Of a stretch of 64,000 nt of DNA, positions 26,485 through 34,369 are shown piece by piece. A program made the position numbers and the translations under genes. The notes beneath the pieces were generated by a model. That model did no database searches and was not told the origin of the DNA. It was given only the letters and a program-made list of their open reading frames with translations. Source of the DNA: Lysobacterales bacterium (lineage in GTDB: Bacteria; Pseudomonadota; Gammaproteobacteria; Xanthomonadales; SZUA-5). The stretch spans positions 1-64,000 of the forward strand of contig JALHMH010000011.1 of the NCBI GenBank assembly GCA_022844165.1, given 5' to 3'. How positions within the stretch are numbered: position 1 is the stretch's first letter; each line of letters starts with the position of its first letter.

Positions 26485-27288
26485 TCAATTGCGCTGCCGC
26501 GACAGCGACTTTGGTAGTTCGATCTCCACCGTCACGGGCAAGTGGTCTGAGAGCTGCAAGCTCGGCGCCTCGTAACTGATCGGCCGTATCTCAGGCGATA
26601 ACAGGATGTGGTCGATCGAGCGCTCGGGATGCCATGCCGGGTAAGTGTTGAGTGCTTTCGGGCCAGGCAACGCCAGATTGTTGCGTTCTAGAAAGCGCTT
26701 GAAACCGGCATTCTGCGGTTGGCAATTGAAGTCGCCCATCAAGACACTGTGGCGATACGGCTGCAACAGTTCGGAGAGAAAATCGAACTGCCGACCGCGG
26801 GTTTGATTGCCCAATGATAGATGCGAAATCACCACGGCCAGCGCGTCTTTGCCTTCGCCGTAAACGGCTAACAGCGCGCCACGCCCAGCAATGGGCCCTG
26901 GCAACGCATGATCCTCAACCAGCGCGGGTTGCCATCGGCTCAACAGACAATTGCTCGATTCGGCGATTCGCCCGATTCGTCGGTTGCGTTGCTGCCACCA
27001 GTACGGGAACGCGGAGTGATCGGCCAGGTACGCGGCCTGATTCAAGAAGCCGGATCGCAAGCTGCCGCCATCAACTTCTTGCAAGGCGGCGATATCGACG
27101 TCGCGCAGCAGCCGCGCCAACGCCGACAAGTTTTTGTGTTTTCCGGTGTCTGGGAGAACATGGCGCCAACTGCGCGTCAAATACTCGCGGAATCCTTGTT
27201 GAGAATTGCCCGCATGGATGTTGAAGCAAAAAAGGCGCGCCGTGTTTGGGCGCGCCTTTTCGCCTACCGCTTTTGGCGATACCGTCAT
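26485..27288 (-). CDS. Endonuclease/exonuclease/phosphatase (EEP) family protein
   Basis: A 267-residue member of the EEP superfamily (DNase I-like fold), metal-dependent phosphodiesterases acting on nucleic acids or phospholipids. Active-site elements are FNIHAG (Asn), LQEVDG (Glu), VISHLSLG, MGDFNCQP and the final SDHLPVTVE (Asp-His pair). No signal peptide is apparent. The ATG at 27288 overlaps the dsbA stop (ATGA). An intrinsic-terminator hairpin lies inside codons 10-20, so expression may be limited by early termination. The conserved FNIHAG comes right after that hairpin, so a start downstream of it would remove catalytic residues. Confidence 0.85.
   Translation of the reverse strand: MTVSPKAVGEKARPNTARLFCFNIHAGNSQQGFREYLTRSWRHVLPDTGKHKNLSALARLLRDVDIAALQEVDGGSLRSGFLNQAAYLADHSAFPYWWQQRNRRIGRIAESSNCLLSRWQPALVEDHALPGPIAGRGALLAVYGEGKDALAVVISHLSLGNQTRGRQFDFLSELLQPYRHSVLMGDFNCQPQNAGFKRFLERNNLALPGPKALNTYPAWHPERSIDHILLSPEIRPISYEAPSLQLSDHLPVTVEIELPKSLSRQRN
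27228..27262 (-). terminator. Perfect bidirectional terminator hairpin inside a coding start
   Basis: Perfect arms GGCGCGCC at 27234-27241 and 27249-27256 with a 7-base loop, flanked by A-run (27228-27233) and T-run (27257-27260), so it reads as a terminator on both strands. On the minus strand it begins about 25 bases after the dsbA stop and ends in six T. It sits within the first 20 codons of the EEP gene that overlaps dsbA, so it may act as a partial terminator or attenuator. Confidence 0.75.
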
Positions 27289-27935
27289 GTGCCTTTGGCA
27301 GCGCGCTCTTTGGCGACCAGGAAATCGATCAAGGGCCCGACATTGGCATGCCCGCCGGCGCTCGAAACGTCGAAGCGATATTTGCCGTTGACGATCACCG
27401 ACGGCGTGCCTGTGACACCCCAGCGGGGGACCATCTGTTGCGAGCGGGTGATTTTGCTGTTCACGGCAAAACTCTGGGCCGCACTCAGAAAGGCCTCTTT
27501 GGTCACACCAAACTGCGTGTACCACTGAGCCACGGTATCCATCGACTGGAACGGGGTCTTGTCCTTATGGATGGCTTTGAACAACGGCTCATGCGACTTT
27601 TCGAGGATGCCCAGAACTTCGGCTGCATAAAACGCCCGGGCGAAGGCTTCGGCGCCACCATTCCATGCCGCGGGAAATCCGGAATAAGCGACATCGTTGG
27701 CTTTCGTGGCCTTCCACTTTTCGAGATACGGCTCCAAGTCGTAGCAGTGGTGGCAGGTGTACATGAAAACCTCCAGCACCTCGATCTTATTGCCGGAACT
27801 GGTCGGTTGCGCAGGCTCGATCGCGAAATAGTGTTTGCCCAATTCGAAGTTTGGGGCGGCAGCGGGAGCAGCAGCCGGTTGAGCAACGGCGATCGGGGCC
27901 ACGAGCGCGAACAGCGCAGCAAGCAAAAAACGCAT
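27285..27935 (-). CDS. dsbA: Thiol:disulfide interchange protein DsbA-like
   Basis: Periplasmic thioredoxin-fold oxidoreductase that introduces disulfide bonds into exported proteins. The 216-residue protein has a signal peptide (about 1-18) and an alanine/proline-rich linker. The active site CHHC is at residues 61-64 and a cis-proline loop is seen in GVTGTPSVIVNGKY. The dinucleotide between the cysteines is His-His rather than the Pro-His of Escherichia coli DsbA. The ATG at 27935 has an AAGGAG site 9 bases upstream. It follows the cytochrome c4 gene and overlaps the EEP gene. Confidence 0.9.
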   Translation of the reverse strand: MRFLLAALFALVAPIAVAQPAAAPAAAPNFELGKHYFAIEPAQPTSSGNKIEVLEVFMYTCHHCYDLEPYLEKWKATKANDVAYSGFPAAWNGGAEAFARAFYAAEVLGILEKSHEPLFKAIHKDKTPFQSMDTVAQWYTQFGVTKEAFLSAAQSFAVNSKITRSQQMVPRWGVTGTPSVIVNGKYRFDVSSAGGHANVGPLIDFLVAKERAAKGT

Positions 27936-28048
27936 CGTCAACATCTCCTTGTGGTTTGCACAACAGGCGCGCACTCAGCGCGCGATTCCTGTGATCGCCA
28001 ATGTGTCATGGTGTCCATGAAGACAGGCCCAACAAGCGCCGAAACGAC

Positions 28049-28684
28049 TCAAGGCTGCGCCGGGCTGAGTCCTTGAATATAGGACGCAAGCGCTTCGATT
28101 TCTTGATCGGTCAGGCCCTTCGAAACCTGCGCCATGATGTTGGCATGCGCGTCATCCGCGTCGCCGTAGATCGTGCCGTCGCGGAATCGGCGCAACATGT
28201 CAGCCGTGTACTGGGCGTGCTGATTGGCGATCGACGGATACATGGCGCCAGGATTGCCGAGGCCGGCCATGCCGTGGCACGCGGCGCACGCCGGCAACTC
28301 TGCCCGCCCGCCGCGATACAGGCTCTCACCTTTCGCGGCAAAGGCTTCATCCGCCAATTGCGGTTTGATGGGCTGATTGGCGAAGTATGCGCCTAGATCG
28401 GCCATGTCTTGATCGTTCAGCGCGACGACGAACGCTGTCATCACGGCATTGTCCCGCTGGCCGCTCTTGAACAGCGCCAGGTGGCGTGCTGTATAGCGCT
28501 CGTGCTGGCCGGCCAGATTCGGATATTGAGGATCGATCGCGTTGCCATCGACACCATGACACGCTGCGCAAACCGCAGCCTTGGTAGCGCCTGCCTCGGC
28601 GTCTCCGGTCACCGCCTGCCCATTGGCAACCGTCGCCGACGTCATCCACAGCGCACCGAGCGCCAGCCAAACTTGTGCCTTCAT
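28049..28684 (-). CDS. Diheme cytochrome c4
   Basis: Periplasmic electron carrier of 211 residues with two c-type heme sites, CAACH at 39-43 and CAACH at 133-137, in two homologous halves (internal duplication). A signal peptide covers about residues 1-22. Methionine ligands are expected in MTAFV (first half) and NIMAQVSKG (second half). Cytochromes c4 pass electrons to terminal oxidases such as cbb3. The start at 28684 is chosen from the signal peptide; the frame is open further upstream. dsbA, which can help cytochrome maturation, is downstream on the same strand. Confidence 0.93.
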   Translation of the reverse strand: MKAQVWLALGALWMTSATVANGQAVTGDAEAGATKAAVCAACHGVDGNAIDPQYPNLAGQHERYTARHLALFKSGQRDNAVMTAFVVALNDQDMADLGAYFANQPIKPQLADEAFAAKGESLYRGGRAELPACAACHGMAGLGNPGAMYPSIANQHAQYTADMLRRFRDGTIYGDADDAHANIMAQVSKGLTDQEIEALASYIQGLSPAQP

Positions 28685-28925
28685 GCGTAACAGCCTCGAC
28701 CCGAAACGAAGAAAATGGTTCTCGCCCTCAAAGCGTACAACCAAAGCCCGCGATTCTACACACTCCCATTTGATGTTCCAGGTAAGCGGGGGCCAATCTG
28801 GACTTCGCCGACGCCTCTGTTAACGGCACGAATGATGCAGTTCGATGGGGCGATAATCAGGTGCCCGCCATCCAACAATCGTCGCCTGCGGCGGTCGTTT
28901 CCGGCCCCCGATGGTCGATTCCGGG

Positions 28926-30821
28926 TCATTCGAAGCCGTCGATCAGCAGCGTATCGCTGGTTTCCACGGCGCCAATGTCGACACCAAACTCTTGCTCGCG
29001 CGGTGCGCCGCGCTGGTCGACGAAAGGCGGATTGCCGTACAGCGGCGCGAGCACAACCTGGCTGCCCGCATTGCGCAGCGGGCTGTTGGCCGCCGGCAAA
29101 AAGTTCGGCGTGCTGCCGCCGTTGTTCGCCAACGCTGCCAGCACCGGGTTGGTGTTGTTCAAGTTGCCGTTGCCGGCGGACAAGCTGCCGTCCAGGCTCA
29201 GGCTGGTGGCCGCCGACAGCGTGCCCTGATTCCTGATCTGGCCCTGCGGCGAGGTGTTCGCGACGACCGAATTGATCAGCACCAAATTCGCCCCGGTGCG
29301 ATTGTCGATCGCGAAGTTAGCAGCGCCAGGCGTGACGTTGTTGTTGCCGGCAATGGTGGTGTTGTACAGCCTCAGCGAGGCGTTGGCGCCTTGATTCACG
29401 ATCGTGCCGGGTGTGCCGACGATGGTGATTCCATTGCTGGCAATGGTCGTGTTGACCACTTCCATGCTGCCGGAATTGAGAATCGCCGGGCCCAGGGCGC
29501 TGCTGTTGTTGGTGATCGCGCTCTGGCGCAGACGCATGACGCCGCCAGCTTGATTGATGATGCCTCCGCCTGCGTTACTGCGCACATGCATGTCGACGGC
29601 GACCAGCGTGCCGGCGTTGATCAGCCCGCCGGCCTGGCCCTGCGCAATTGCGAGACCAGATAGTGATGCCGTCACGCCGCTCGCAACCTCAAGCACCGGC
29701 ACCGTTCCAGAGATTCGCCGCAGTTCCAGGCGGTCGGGGCCAGGGCCGCCAATATGTAAGTCGCTGATGAGCCTGAGCGTGCTCAGCAGCGACACCTGAC
29801 CCGACAGGCCGGGCGCAAAGCTGATCGTGCTGTTGGGCGCCAGCTCCGCCTGGCTAAGCGCCTGACGCAAGCTGCCGGTGCCGGCATCGTTCAAGTTTTC
29901 GACCACCAGATTTCGCGGCGGAAAAAACGGGAATCGCGTGCAGGCGTCCATACTGAGCGTGTAATTGGTGCTGGCCGAGTTCGGGTTGACCTCGTGCACA
30001 ACCACGTCCATCGCAGTGTTCGCACGTAGCGTAACCGACATGTTGACTGGAGCGTCTTCGAGGGCCGACGAGCCTGGGTCGGCCAGAAAATTGCTCTGCA
30101 AGTTACTCGGATCGAAACTGCTGTACGCGACCATGAAGTGCGTCTCATTGTCTACGCGCAGTTGAAGGGTTACGCATTGATCGAAGTCGCGTTGCGAGGA
30201 AATCCGGTAGCGGTGAAAGCGTCGTACGCCCGGTAGAGGATTGATCTCTGGCACTGTGCCGGGGTTCGCGCAGGTCGACGCCGGCGGTTGGCGATCCAGA
30301 CGCTGGTTCATGGTGCCGGCGCTGATCTGAATGTCCTGCACATTGGCGGGCAGGGCGCCGGTCGCCACATTGCCCGTAAAGCGCAGCGCACACGCAGGGC
30401 AGGTCAACGGCCAATCGCGCGTTTGCGCCTGCCCATTGATGCTGGTGCTGCAGCTGAGTGTGGCTTGCAGATTGGTCTGCGCTGATGTGCAACTCAAGGG
30501 AATACTCTGCGTGCCGCTGGTGCTGGAGATGCTTAAGTTCACGTCGCTCACGCTGCCGAAAGCGGCCGCACCGGTTCCGGTAATTGCGCAGTTCTGCACA
30601 CTGCCGGTGGTGCCTGGCAAAAAGCCCAACGGGCGAACCAACAGCGCGTCGTTGCGTATGGAGCCCACCTGCGAGCGCACGCCCGATTGGAACAGCAATT
30701 CGGGAAATCTGCCAACCGGATCGGGGACGAATTCCAGCGACGGCGTTTGTGCCGAAGCTGGCGCTGAAGTGAGCAAAGCAAGCCACAAGATGCTCGCTGC
30801 AAACAGAATGAAGCTGCGCAT
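28926..30821 (-). CDS. Secreted beta-helix protein, choice-of-anchor Q type, DGFE tail
   Basis: A 631-residue exported protein with a clear signal peptide (about 1-24, ending ASA). The first half has BACON/Ig-like beta sequence with paired cysteines (LSCSTS, LTCPACALRF). The second half, from about residue 315, begins VVENLNDAGTGSLRQALSQA and continues as a right-handed parallel beta-helix with repeating N-T-T/N-S-V rungs, ending FGVDIGAVE as in choice-of-anchor Q proteins. The extreme C-terminus is DTLLIDGFE. In my experience many Xanthomonadales exoproteins end in a similar D-G-F-E, so it may be a sorting or recognition tag. Ligand or enzymatic activity is unknown. Confidence 0.75.
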   Translation of the reverse strand: MRSFILFAASILWLALLTSAPASAQTPSLEFVPDPVGRFPELLFQSGVRSQVGSIRNDALLVRPLGFLPGTTGSVQNCAITGTGAAAFGSVSDVNLSISSTSGTQSIPLSCTSAQTNLQATLSCSTSINGQAQTRDWPLTCPACALRFTGNVATGALPANVQDIQISAGTMNQRLDRQPPASTCANPGTVPEINPLPGVRRFHRYRISSQRDFDQCVTLQLRVDNETHFMVAYSSFDPSNLQSNFLADPGSSALEDAPVNMSVTLRANTAMDVVVHEVNPNSASTNYTLSMDACTRFPFFPPRNLVVENLNDAGTGSLRQALSQAELAPNSTISFAPGLSGQVSLLSTLRLISDLHIGGPGPDRLELRRISGTVPVLEVASGVTASLSGLAIAQGQAGGLINAGTLVAVDMHVRSNAGGGIINQAGGVMRLRQSAITNNSSALGPAILNSGSMEVVNTTIASNGITIVGTPGTIVNQGANASLRLYNTTIAGNNNVTPGAANFAIDNRTGANLVLINSVVANTSPQGQIRNQGTLSAATSLSLDGSLSAGNGNLNNTNPVLAALANNGGSTPNFLPAANSPLRNAGSQVVLAPLYGNPPFVDQRGAPREQEFGVDIGAVETSDTLLIDGFE

Positions 30822-31117
30822 AGTGCCGTTCCAGAAGTTCGAATACCTCGTCTATCGACGAAACGGGACCAGAACTGCCAGATCTATGCAGGCGCCGGCG
30901 CGCGTCACCAGTGCGGCGCCGTGGCCAGCGAAAACGAGCGTGGCGATTTCTGCACAAGAGGTTGATTCAGTCGCTGAGCACGGCCCGGACCTGCGCGGTA
31001 AATCGCTGGCAGCGCCGGGATTGCGCTGCACCATTGCGATATCCGCAGACGCAGCGCCGGCTCAGATACTCGCGGCGCGATGGCCGATCGATGGCGAACC
31101 GGTGCGCGTAGCGAATC

Positions 31118-31924
31118 TCAGTCGATCCGGCCCAGCGCTCTTGCCAATCGCTCGCTGCCCTGGATAAGCGAATAGCGCGCTTCTTCCGCAACCTCGAACG
31201 ACGGCGCAAGTTCTGCGAGTTGCTTCAAGTCCGTCTCAAGGCGCTCGACCAATGGCAAAGCCTGTTCCAAGATTTCAGCGGACCTAGGCGTGCCGAGCCT
31301 GACGATGCCTAACTCGGCGTTGCCGTCGCGCAGGGCCGCCAGCGACCGGCTCAGCACGGCGATATCGCGTGCCGACCGATCAAGCAATGTGTAGGTCTCT
31401 AAGCCCGCGTGGGGCAGCATCGCGGCGGCCGCGCCCAGGCGCTCCGCCCAGACCAACAGCCGCGTAATGATGTAGAGCTGTTTTCCGTCCAGATTCGCTT
31501 CGACCGCGTCGCGCGCCAGGTCGTCGATCAGCATCTCAAGCGGCTTTGTCTGGGATGGGATCTGCCGGCTGGCATCTAGTGCCCGCGTGCGAGCTTTGGC
31601 GGCTTGCCCGAAGTCCGCGATTGCCGGTTCCAAGGCCGCGATTTCACGACGAAGTTCCCTGAGCGCCGCTGCGGGCAGACACGAGCTGCCCTGGCTTTCG
31701 AGCGCCACTTGCAATGCACCCACGCTGCGTCCGATCGCCGCACTGTCGGCGGCTTGCGCCAGTGCGCCGATGCTCGCGTACGCAGCATTCTGCACAGCGC
31801 CGCAGACTCGTCTGTCCGAGGCGCCTTCCGATGGGGCCTTTTCGGTCAAGGCAGGGTTGGACAACGCGATACCGGCCAGAACCAAACAGGCTAGGAAAGA
31901 GGCGCGAGTGAAAGCTTTTTTCAT
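31118..31924 (-). CDS. Exported alpha-helical protein of unknown function
   Basis: A 268-residue protein I do not recognise. A signal peptide is likely (MKKAFTRASFLACLVLAGIA, cleavage near residue 25). The remainder is almost entirely predicted helix, rich in alanine, leucine and arginine, with two cysteines (in RRVCGAVQ and SSCLPAAA) that could form a disulfide in the periplasm. Heptad-like stretches near LVERLETDLKQLAELA suggest a helical bundle. The 296-base gap downstream, before the beta-helix gene, shows nothing I can call. The remnant of an ATPase gene lies directly upstream. Confidence 0.6.
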   Translation of the reverse strand: MKKAFTRASFLACLVLAGIALSNPALTEKAPSEGASDRRVCGAVQNAAYASIGALAQAADSAAIGRSVGALQVALESQGSSCLPAAALRELRREIAALEPAIADFGQAAKARTRALDASRQIPSQTKPLEMLIDDLARDAVEANLDGKQLYIITRLLVWAERLGAAAAMLPHAGLETYTLLDRSARDIAVLSRSLAALRDGNAELGIVRLGTPRSAEILEQALPLVERLETDLKQLAELAPSFEVAEEARYSLIQGSERLARALGRID

Positions 31925-32061
31925 GAAAATGCTCCGGCGTAGAGGGCAAAGCGGAGAATGCGGCGGCGAGACGAAAACGACCACTGTGCCGTTGCCCGGT
32001 GTGGGGGGATGGTTCGCCGTCCTATCGTGCTGTGGCGACACCGATTGCGCTCCTCGGCCGG

Positions 32062-32166
32062 TGCGAGGGTGGTCTTGCCACACTGGCGAGGGCCCAGCAG
32101 CGCGACCACCGGTGCGCGTGATAAGGCGATGTCCAAGTTCTGCTGCGCTCGCGGTCGTTTTAGCAT
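32062..32166 (-). pseudogene. N-terminal remnant of AAA ATPase (DUF4143 type)
   Basis: The first 35 codons from the ATG at 32166 encode an unmistakable start of the AAA_14/DUF4143 ATPase family: DIALSRAPVVALLGPRQCGK then TTLA, with the P-loop GPRQCGKT. After GKTTLA the sequence turns into unrelated proline/arginine-rich codons, and the other 350 or so residues expected for the family are missing. So this is the 5' stub of a deleted gene. An 11-bp inverted repeat lies 14 bases upstream. Confidence 0.7.
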
Positions 32167-32179
32167 GAATAATCCAGGA

Positions 32180-32204
32180 AATTACGCAACTCAGTTGCGT
32201 AATT
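32180..32204. promoter_or_regulatory. 11-bp perfect inverted repeat, candidate operator
   Basis: Arms aattacgcaac (32180-32190) and gttgcgtaatt (32194-32204) flank a 3-base spacer. The element is A/T-richer than its surroundings and sits just upstream of the truncated ATPase start. It is likely the operator or promoter region of the lost gene; as RNA it would also fold into a stable hairpin. Binding protein unknown. Confidence 0.55.
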
Positions 32205-32419
32205 ACATGGTTGCATGGCGGTCAAGCCAAATGCGCTGGGCGGTTCGTCTGTCTGAGACACTCAAGGCTCGCAGCTTCTGCCGGGAGCTTGTCAGTGGTA
32301 TGCGAGTCAGTTCCCTCTCTGGTTCATTCCGTTGCGCTGGAACGTGTGGTGCCGGTGCCCTTCTCGGTGCATGGTTCACCCGACTTGCGCACCCGCCGCC
32401 TGCGGGCGATGCTGGTGGG

Positions 32420-32971
32420 ATGGCGACTCCGCAATCGCTCACGCAAATGTTGAACGCCTGGCGCAACGGCGATGCACAGGCGTCGCAGCACTTTGCGCCG
32501 CAAATTTATGCCGAGTTGCGTGCGTTGGCGGCTCGGCAGGTGCGCAAGGCCGGCGCGCGGTCAGAGACGTTGCAGCCGACGGCCTTGGTCAACGAAGCGT
32601 GGCTCAAGCTCGGAGAGGGCCACGGACCGATCACGGACCGCGCGCATTTTTTCGCCTTGGCGGCGCTGACGATGCGCGGCATCCTGGTCGATCGCGCGCG
32701 AGCGTCGATGCGTGTGAAACATGGCGGCGACCGGCAGCGCGCAGCGCTCGACGAGGCCGAGCTGCCGGCGGACGACGAAGAGCTGCTGCTGTTGGACAAC
32801 GCGCTGGACCAGCTGGCTGCTGTCGATCCGCGTTCGGCGCAGGTGATCGAGTTGCATTATTTCGGTGGCCTTGAACGCGATGCAATTGCCGAGCTGTTAT
32901 CGCTGTCGGTACGCAGCGTTGATCGTTCGCTGAAGTTCGGCCGCGCGTGGCTGGCGCGCGCACTGGCGTAG
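32420..32971 (+). CDS. ECF-type RNA polymerase sigma factor
   Basis: A 183-residue sigma-70 family factor of the ECF class. Region 2 covers about residues 15-85 (LRALAARQVRKAG ... TLQPTALVNEAWLKL ... ITDRAHFFALAALTMRGILV). Region 4 covers about 125-180 with the helix-turn-helix ERDAIAELLSLSVRSVDRSL. The TALVNEAWLKL signature marks the subgroup that is usually encoded beside a TPR-containing Ser/Thr kinase; here no kinase is adjacent, but one lies 25 kb away at 58426. The ATG at 32420 matches the family N-terminus. The open frame further upstream (to 31958) has no domain. Confidence 0.9.
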   Translation: MATPQSLTQMLNAWRNGDAQASQHFAPQIYAELRALAARQVRKAGARSETLQPTALVNEAWLKLGEGHGPITDRAHFFALAALTMRGILVDRARASMRVKHGGDRQRAALDEAELPADDEELLLLDNALDQLAAVDPRSAQVIELHYFGGLERDAIAELLSLSVRSVDRSLKFGRAWLARALA

Positions 32972-33068
32972 GGTGCTCCTGAGGACCACGCAGATCGTTC
33001 CCCAGGAAGCGGCGTCTGCCGATTCGGATCATCCCTAAGGATCACTGAGTCGCCCGCTACTCGGGGAA

Positions 33069-33497
33069 TCAATCGATTGATGCATTCCCTGACAGCGGAT
33101 GAAAGCTGTCGTCCATCGGAAACTCAGCGCGGCTCGGCATTTGCGCGATCGCCATGCGATTCGGCGCTTTCGGGGTGGAATCGTCAAATGCGGCGTTGGC
33201 CGCGATCTGCGCGGTCTTGTGCCCAATCCGGCATAGCTGAGTGATGTCGTAGAAGGAGGTGTACTTCGTCCAACGGGCGTTGCCCGTCTTTGCTGTCGAG
33301 GCGATGCCTTTGCGTCCTGGGCCTGGGCCCGGAAACAGCGGTACCCATAGTGCCTCCGTGGCGCTCGAGTCGATGCACACAAAGTACAGCTGACGTGGCC
33401 AGGGAATCTGATCGTCGCCGGTGTACTGTGCGCCGTTTTTGGCCAGCGCCAATGGGTCCAGGCGCAGAACCAGCCCAGGAGCGTGAACATGCGGCAT
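33069..33497 (-). CDS. Uncharacterised protein, 142 residues
   Basis: A 142-residue protein I do not recognise. It is soluble, with no signal peptide or membrane segment, and shows several well-spaced aromatic motifs such as WPRQLYFVCIDSS, ALWVPLFPGPGPGRKGIAS and RWTKYTSFYDITQLCRIG. The ATG at 33497 has an AGGAAA site upstream, supporting expression. Such small solitary genes next to repeats and a gene remnant are often accessory; a toxin-like or mobile origin is possible but not shown. Nothing is called in the short gap between it and the ECF sigma gene. Confidence 0.55.
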   Translation of the reverse strand: MPHVHAPGLVLRLDPLALAKNGAQYTGDDQIPWPRQLYFVCIDSSATEALWVPLFPGPGPGRKGIASTAKTGNARWTKYTSFYDITQLCRIGHKTAQIAANAAFDDSTPKAPNRMAIAQMPSRAEFPMDDSFHPLSGNASID

Positions 33498-33546
33498 GAT
33501 GTTTCCTGAGACGGCCAGTGTGGCCCGGTGCTGGAGCGTAGCAGGT

Positions 33547-33586
33547 CTGGCGAGGCTTCGCCCCGGACTGCTGAGCATGTTTGGCC
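33547..33586 (-). repeat. Dispersed repeat fragment E
   Basis: About 40 bases aligning, with several substitutions, to the end block of the repeat at 49641-49815 in inverted orientation: ctggcgaggcttcgcc, then gagcatgtttggcc corresponding to gagcattgttggct. It is a degenerate fragment, 50 bases upstream of the 142-residue unknown gene's start and 146 bases before slyD. Confidence 0.5.
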
Positions 33587-33731
33587 TGGTTCGCATCCGC
33601 CGCGCGCCCGGCGTGGCATGTCATGAACAATGGCCGACCACAACGTCAACTGACGTTACTAAATACGGTTTTGATCTCGAATCGATCTGCGGTGATAGCT
33701 TCCGCGACCCCTGGGATTTTGTGAGATTCTC

Positions 33732-34205
33732 ATGTCCGAATCGGTTGTCATGCGCTTTCACTACACCGTTGCCGAAGTCGGTCAGGATGTGATCGAAGAT
33801 TCGCGAAATGCTGAACCGCTCTCGGTTTTAGTTGGTGCCGGCTCGATTCTCCCTGGGCTTGATCGTGCGCTGGTCGGCAAGAGCGTCGGCGATCATGTCA
33901 GTGTCGTTCTGCCAGCGGCCGAAGCTTACGGAGAGCACAACCCGGCGCTCGTTCAGCGAATCAGCAAGAAGCATGTGCCTGCCGCGGCGCACAAGCCCGG
34001 GGCGACGGCAACGCTGCAAACGCAGGGCGGCCCGCGAGTCGTGACCGTGCTCAAAGTTGGCCTGTCCGTGCTGGATGTTGACTTTAATCACCCGCTCGTG
34101 GGCAAGGACTTGAGCTTCGAAATCGATGTCCTTGAGACGCGCCCGGCGACCGCGGAGGAGGTTCTCCACGGTCATGCGCACGGCGAGGGTGGCGTAAATC
34201 ACTAA
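33732..34205 (+). CDS. slyD: FKBP-type peptidyl-prolyl cis-trans isomerase SlyD
   Basis: A 157-residue FKBP-type prolyl isomerase with an inserted chaperone (IF) domain. The FKBP halves are seen in VVMRFHYTVAE ... LVGAGSILPGLDRALVGKSV and the C-terminal DFNHPLVGKDLSFEIDVLE. The insertion lies about residues 65-120 (AYGEHNPALVQRISKKHVP). The histidine-rich metal-binding tail typical of Escherichia coli SlyD is reduced to HGHAHGEGGVNH. It assists folding in the cytosol and, with a His tail, nickel delivery. Its TAA stop is part of the adjoining repeat copy C. Confidence 0.92.
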   Translation: MSESVVMRFHYTVAEVGQDVIEDSRNAEPLSVLVGAGSILPGLDRALVGKSVGDHVSVVLPAAEAYGEHNPALVQRISKKHVPAAAHKPGATATLQTQGGPRVVTVLKVGLSVLDVDFNHPLVGKDLSFEIDVLETRPATAEEVLHGHAHGEGGVNH

Positions 34206-34285
34206 CGAGGCTTCGCCTCAGTCCGCCGAGCATTGTTGGCTTCGCAGGACTCCGTACTTGCCACAACCCCATTGAGCGCTGCGCG
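34202..34285 (-). repeat. Dispersed repeat, partial copy C
   Basis: About 84 bases matching the right part of copies A and B in inverted orientation: ctaacgaggcttcgcc, ccgccgagcattgttggctt, and cgtacttgccacaacccc followed by attgagcgctgcgcg. The stop codon of slyD (TAA at 34203-34205) lies inside the first bases of the repeat. The left part of the full element is missing. Confidence 0.75.
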
Positions 34286-34333
34286 AATTTCCGGCCCGGC
34301 GGCACAGCCGCCGGTCGTTCGGCCCGGTACACG

Positions 34334-34357
34334 CCTAACGAGGCTTCGGCTCAGACC
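34334..34357 (-). repeat. Dispersed repeat, fragment D
   Basis: A second copy of just the end block (cctaacgaggcttcggctca then gacc), 130 bases from the start of copy C and in the same orientation. It lies immediately beyond the pbpC stop codon at 34370, so the pbpC 3' end abuts the fragment. Confidence 0.6.
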
Positions 34358-34369
34358 ACAGAGCTGATG

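Noticed and set aside
31958..32419. In-frame N-terminal extension of the ECF sigma factor to 337 residues
   Set aside because: The extension crosses the ATPase remnant and inverted repeat and has no homologous sequence; sigma region 2 begins soon after 32420.
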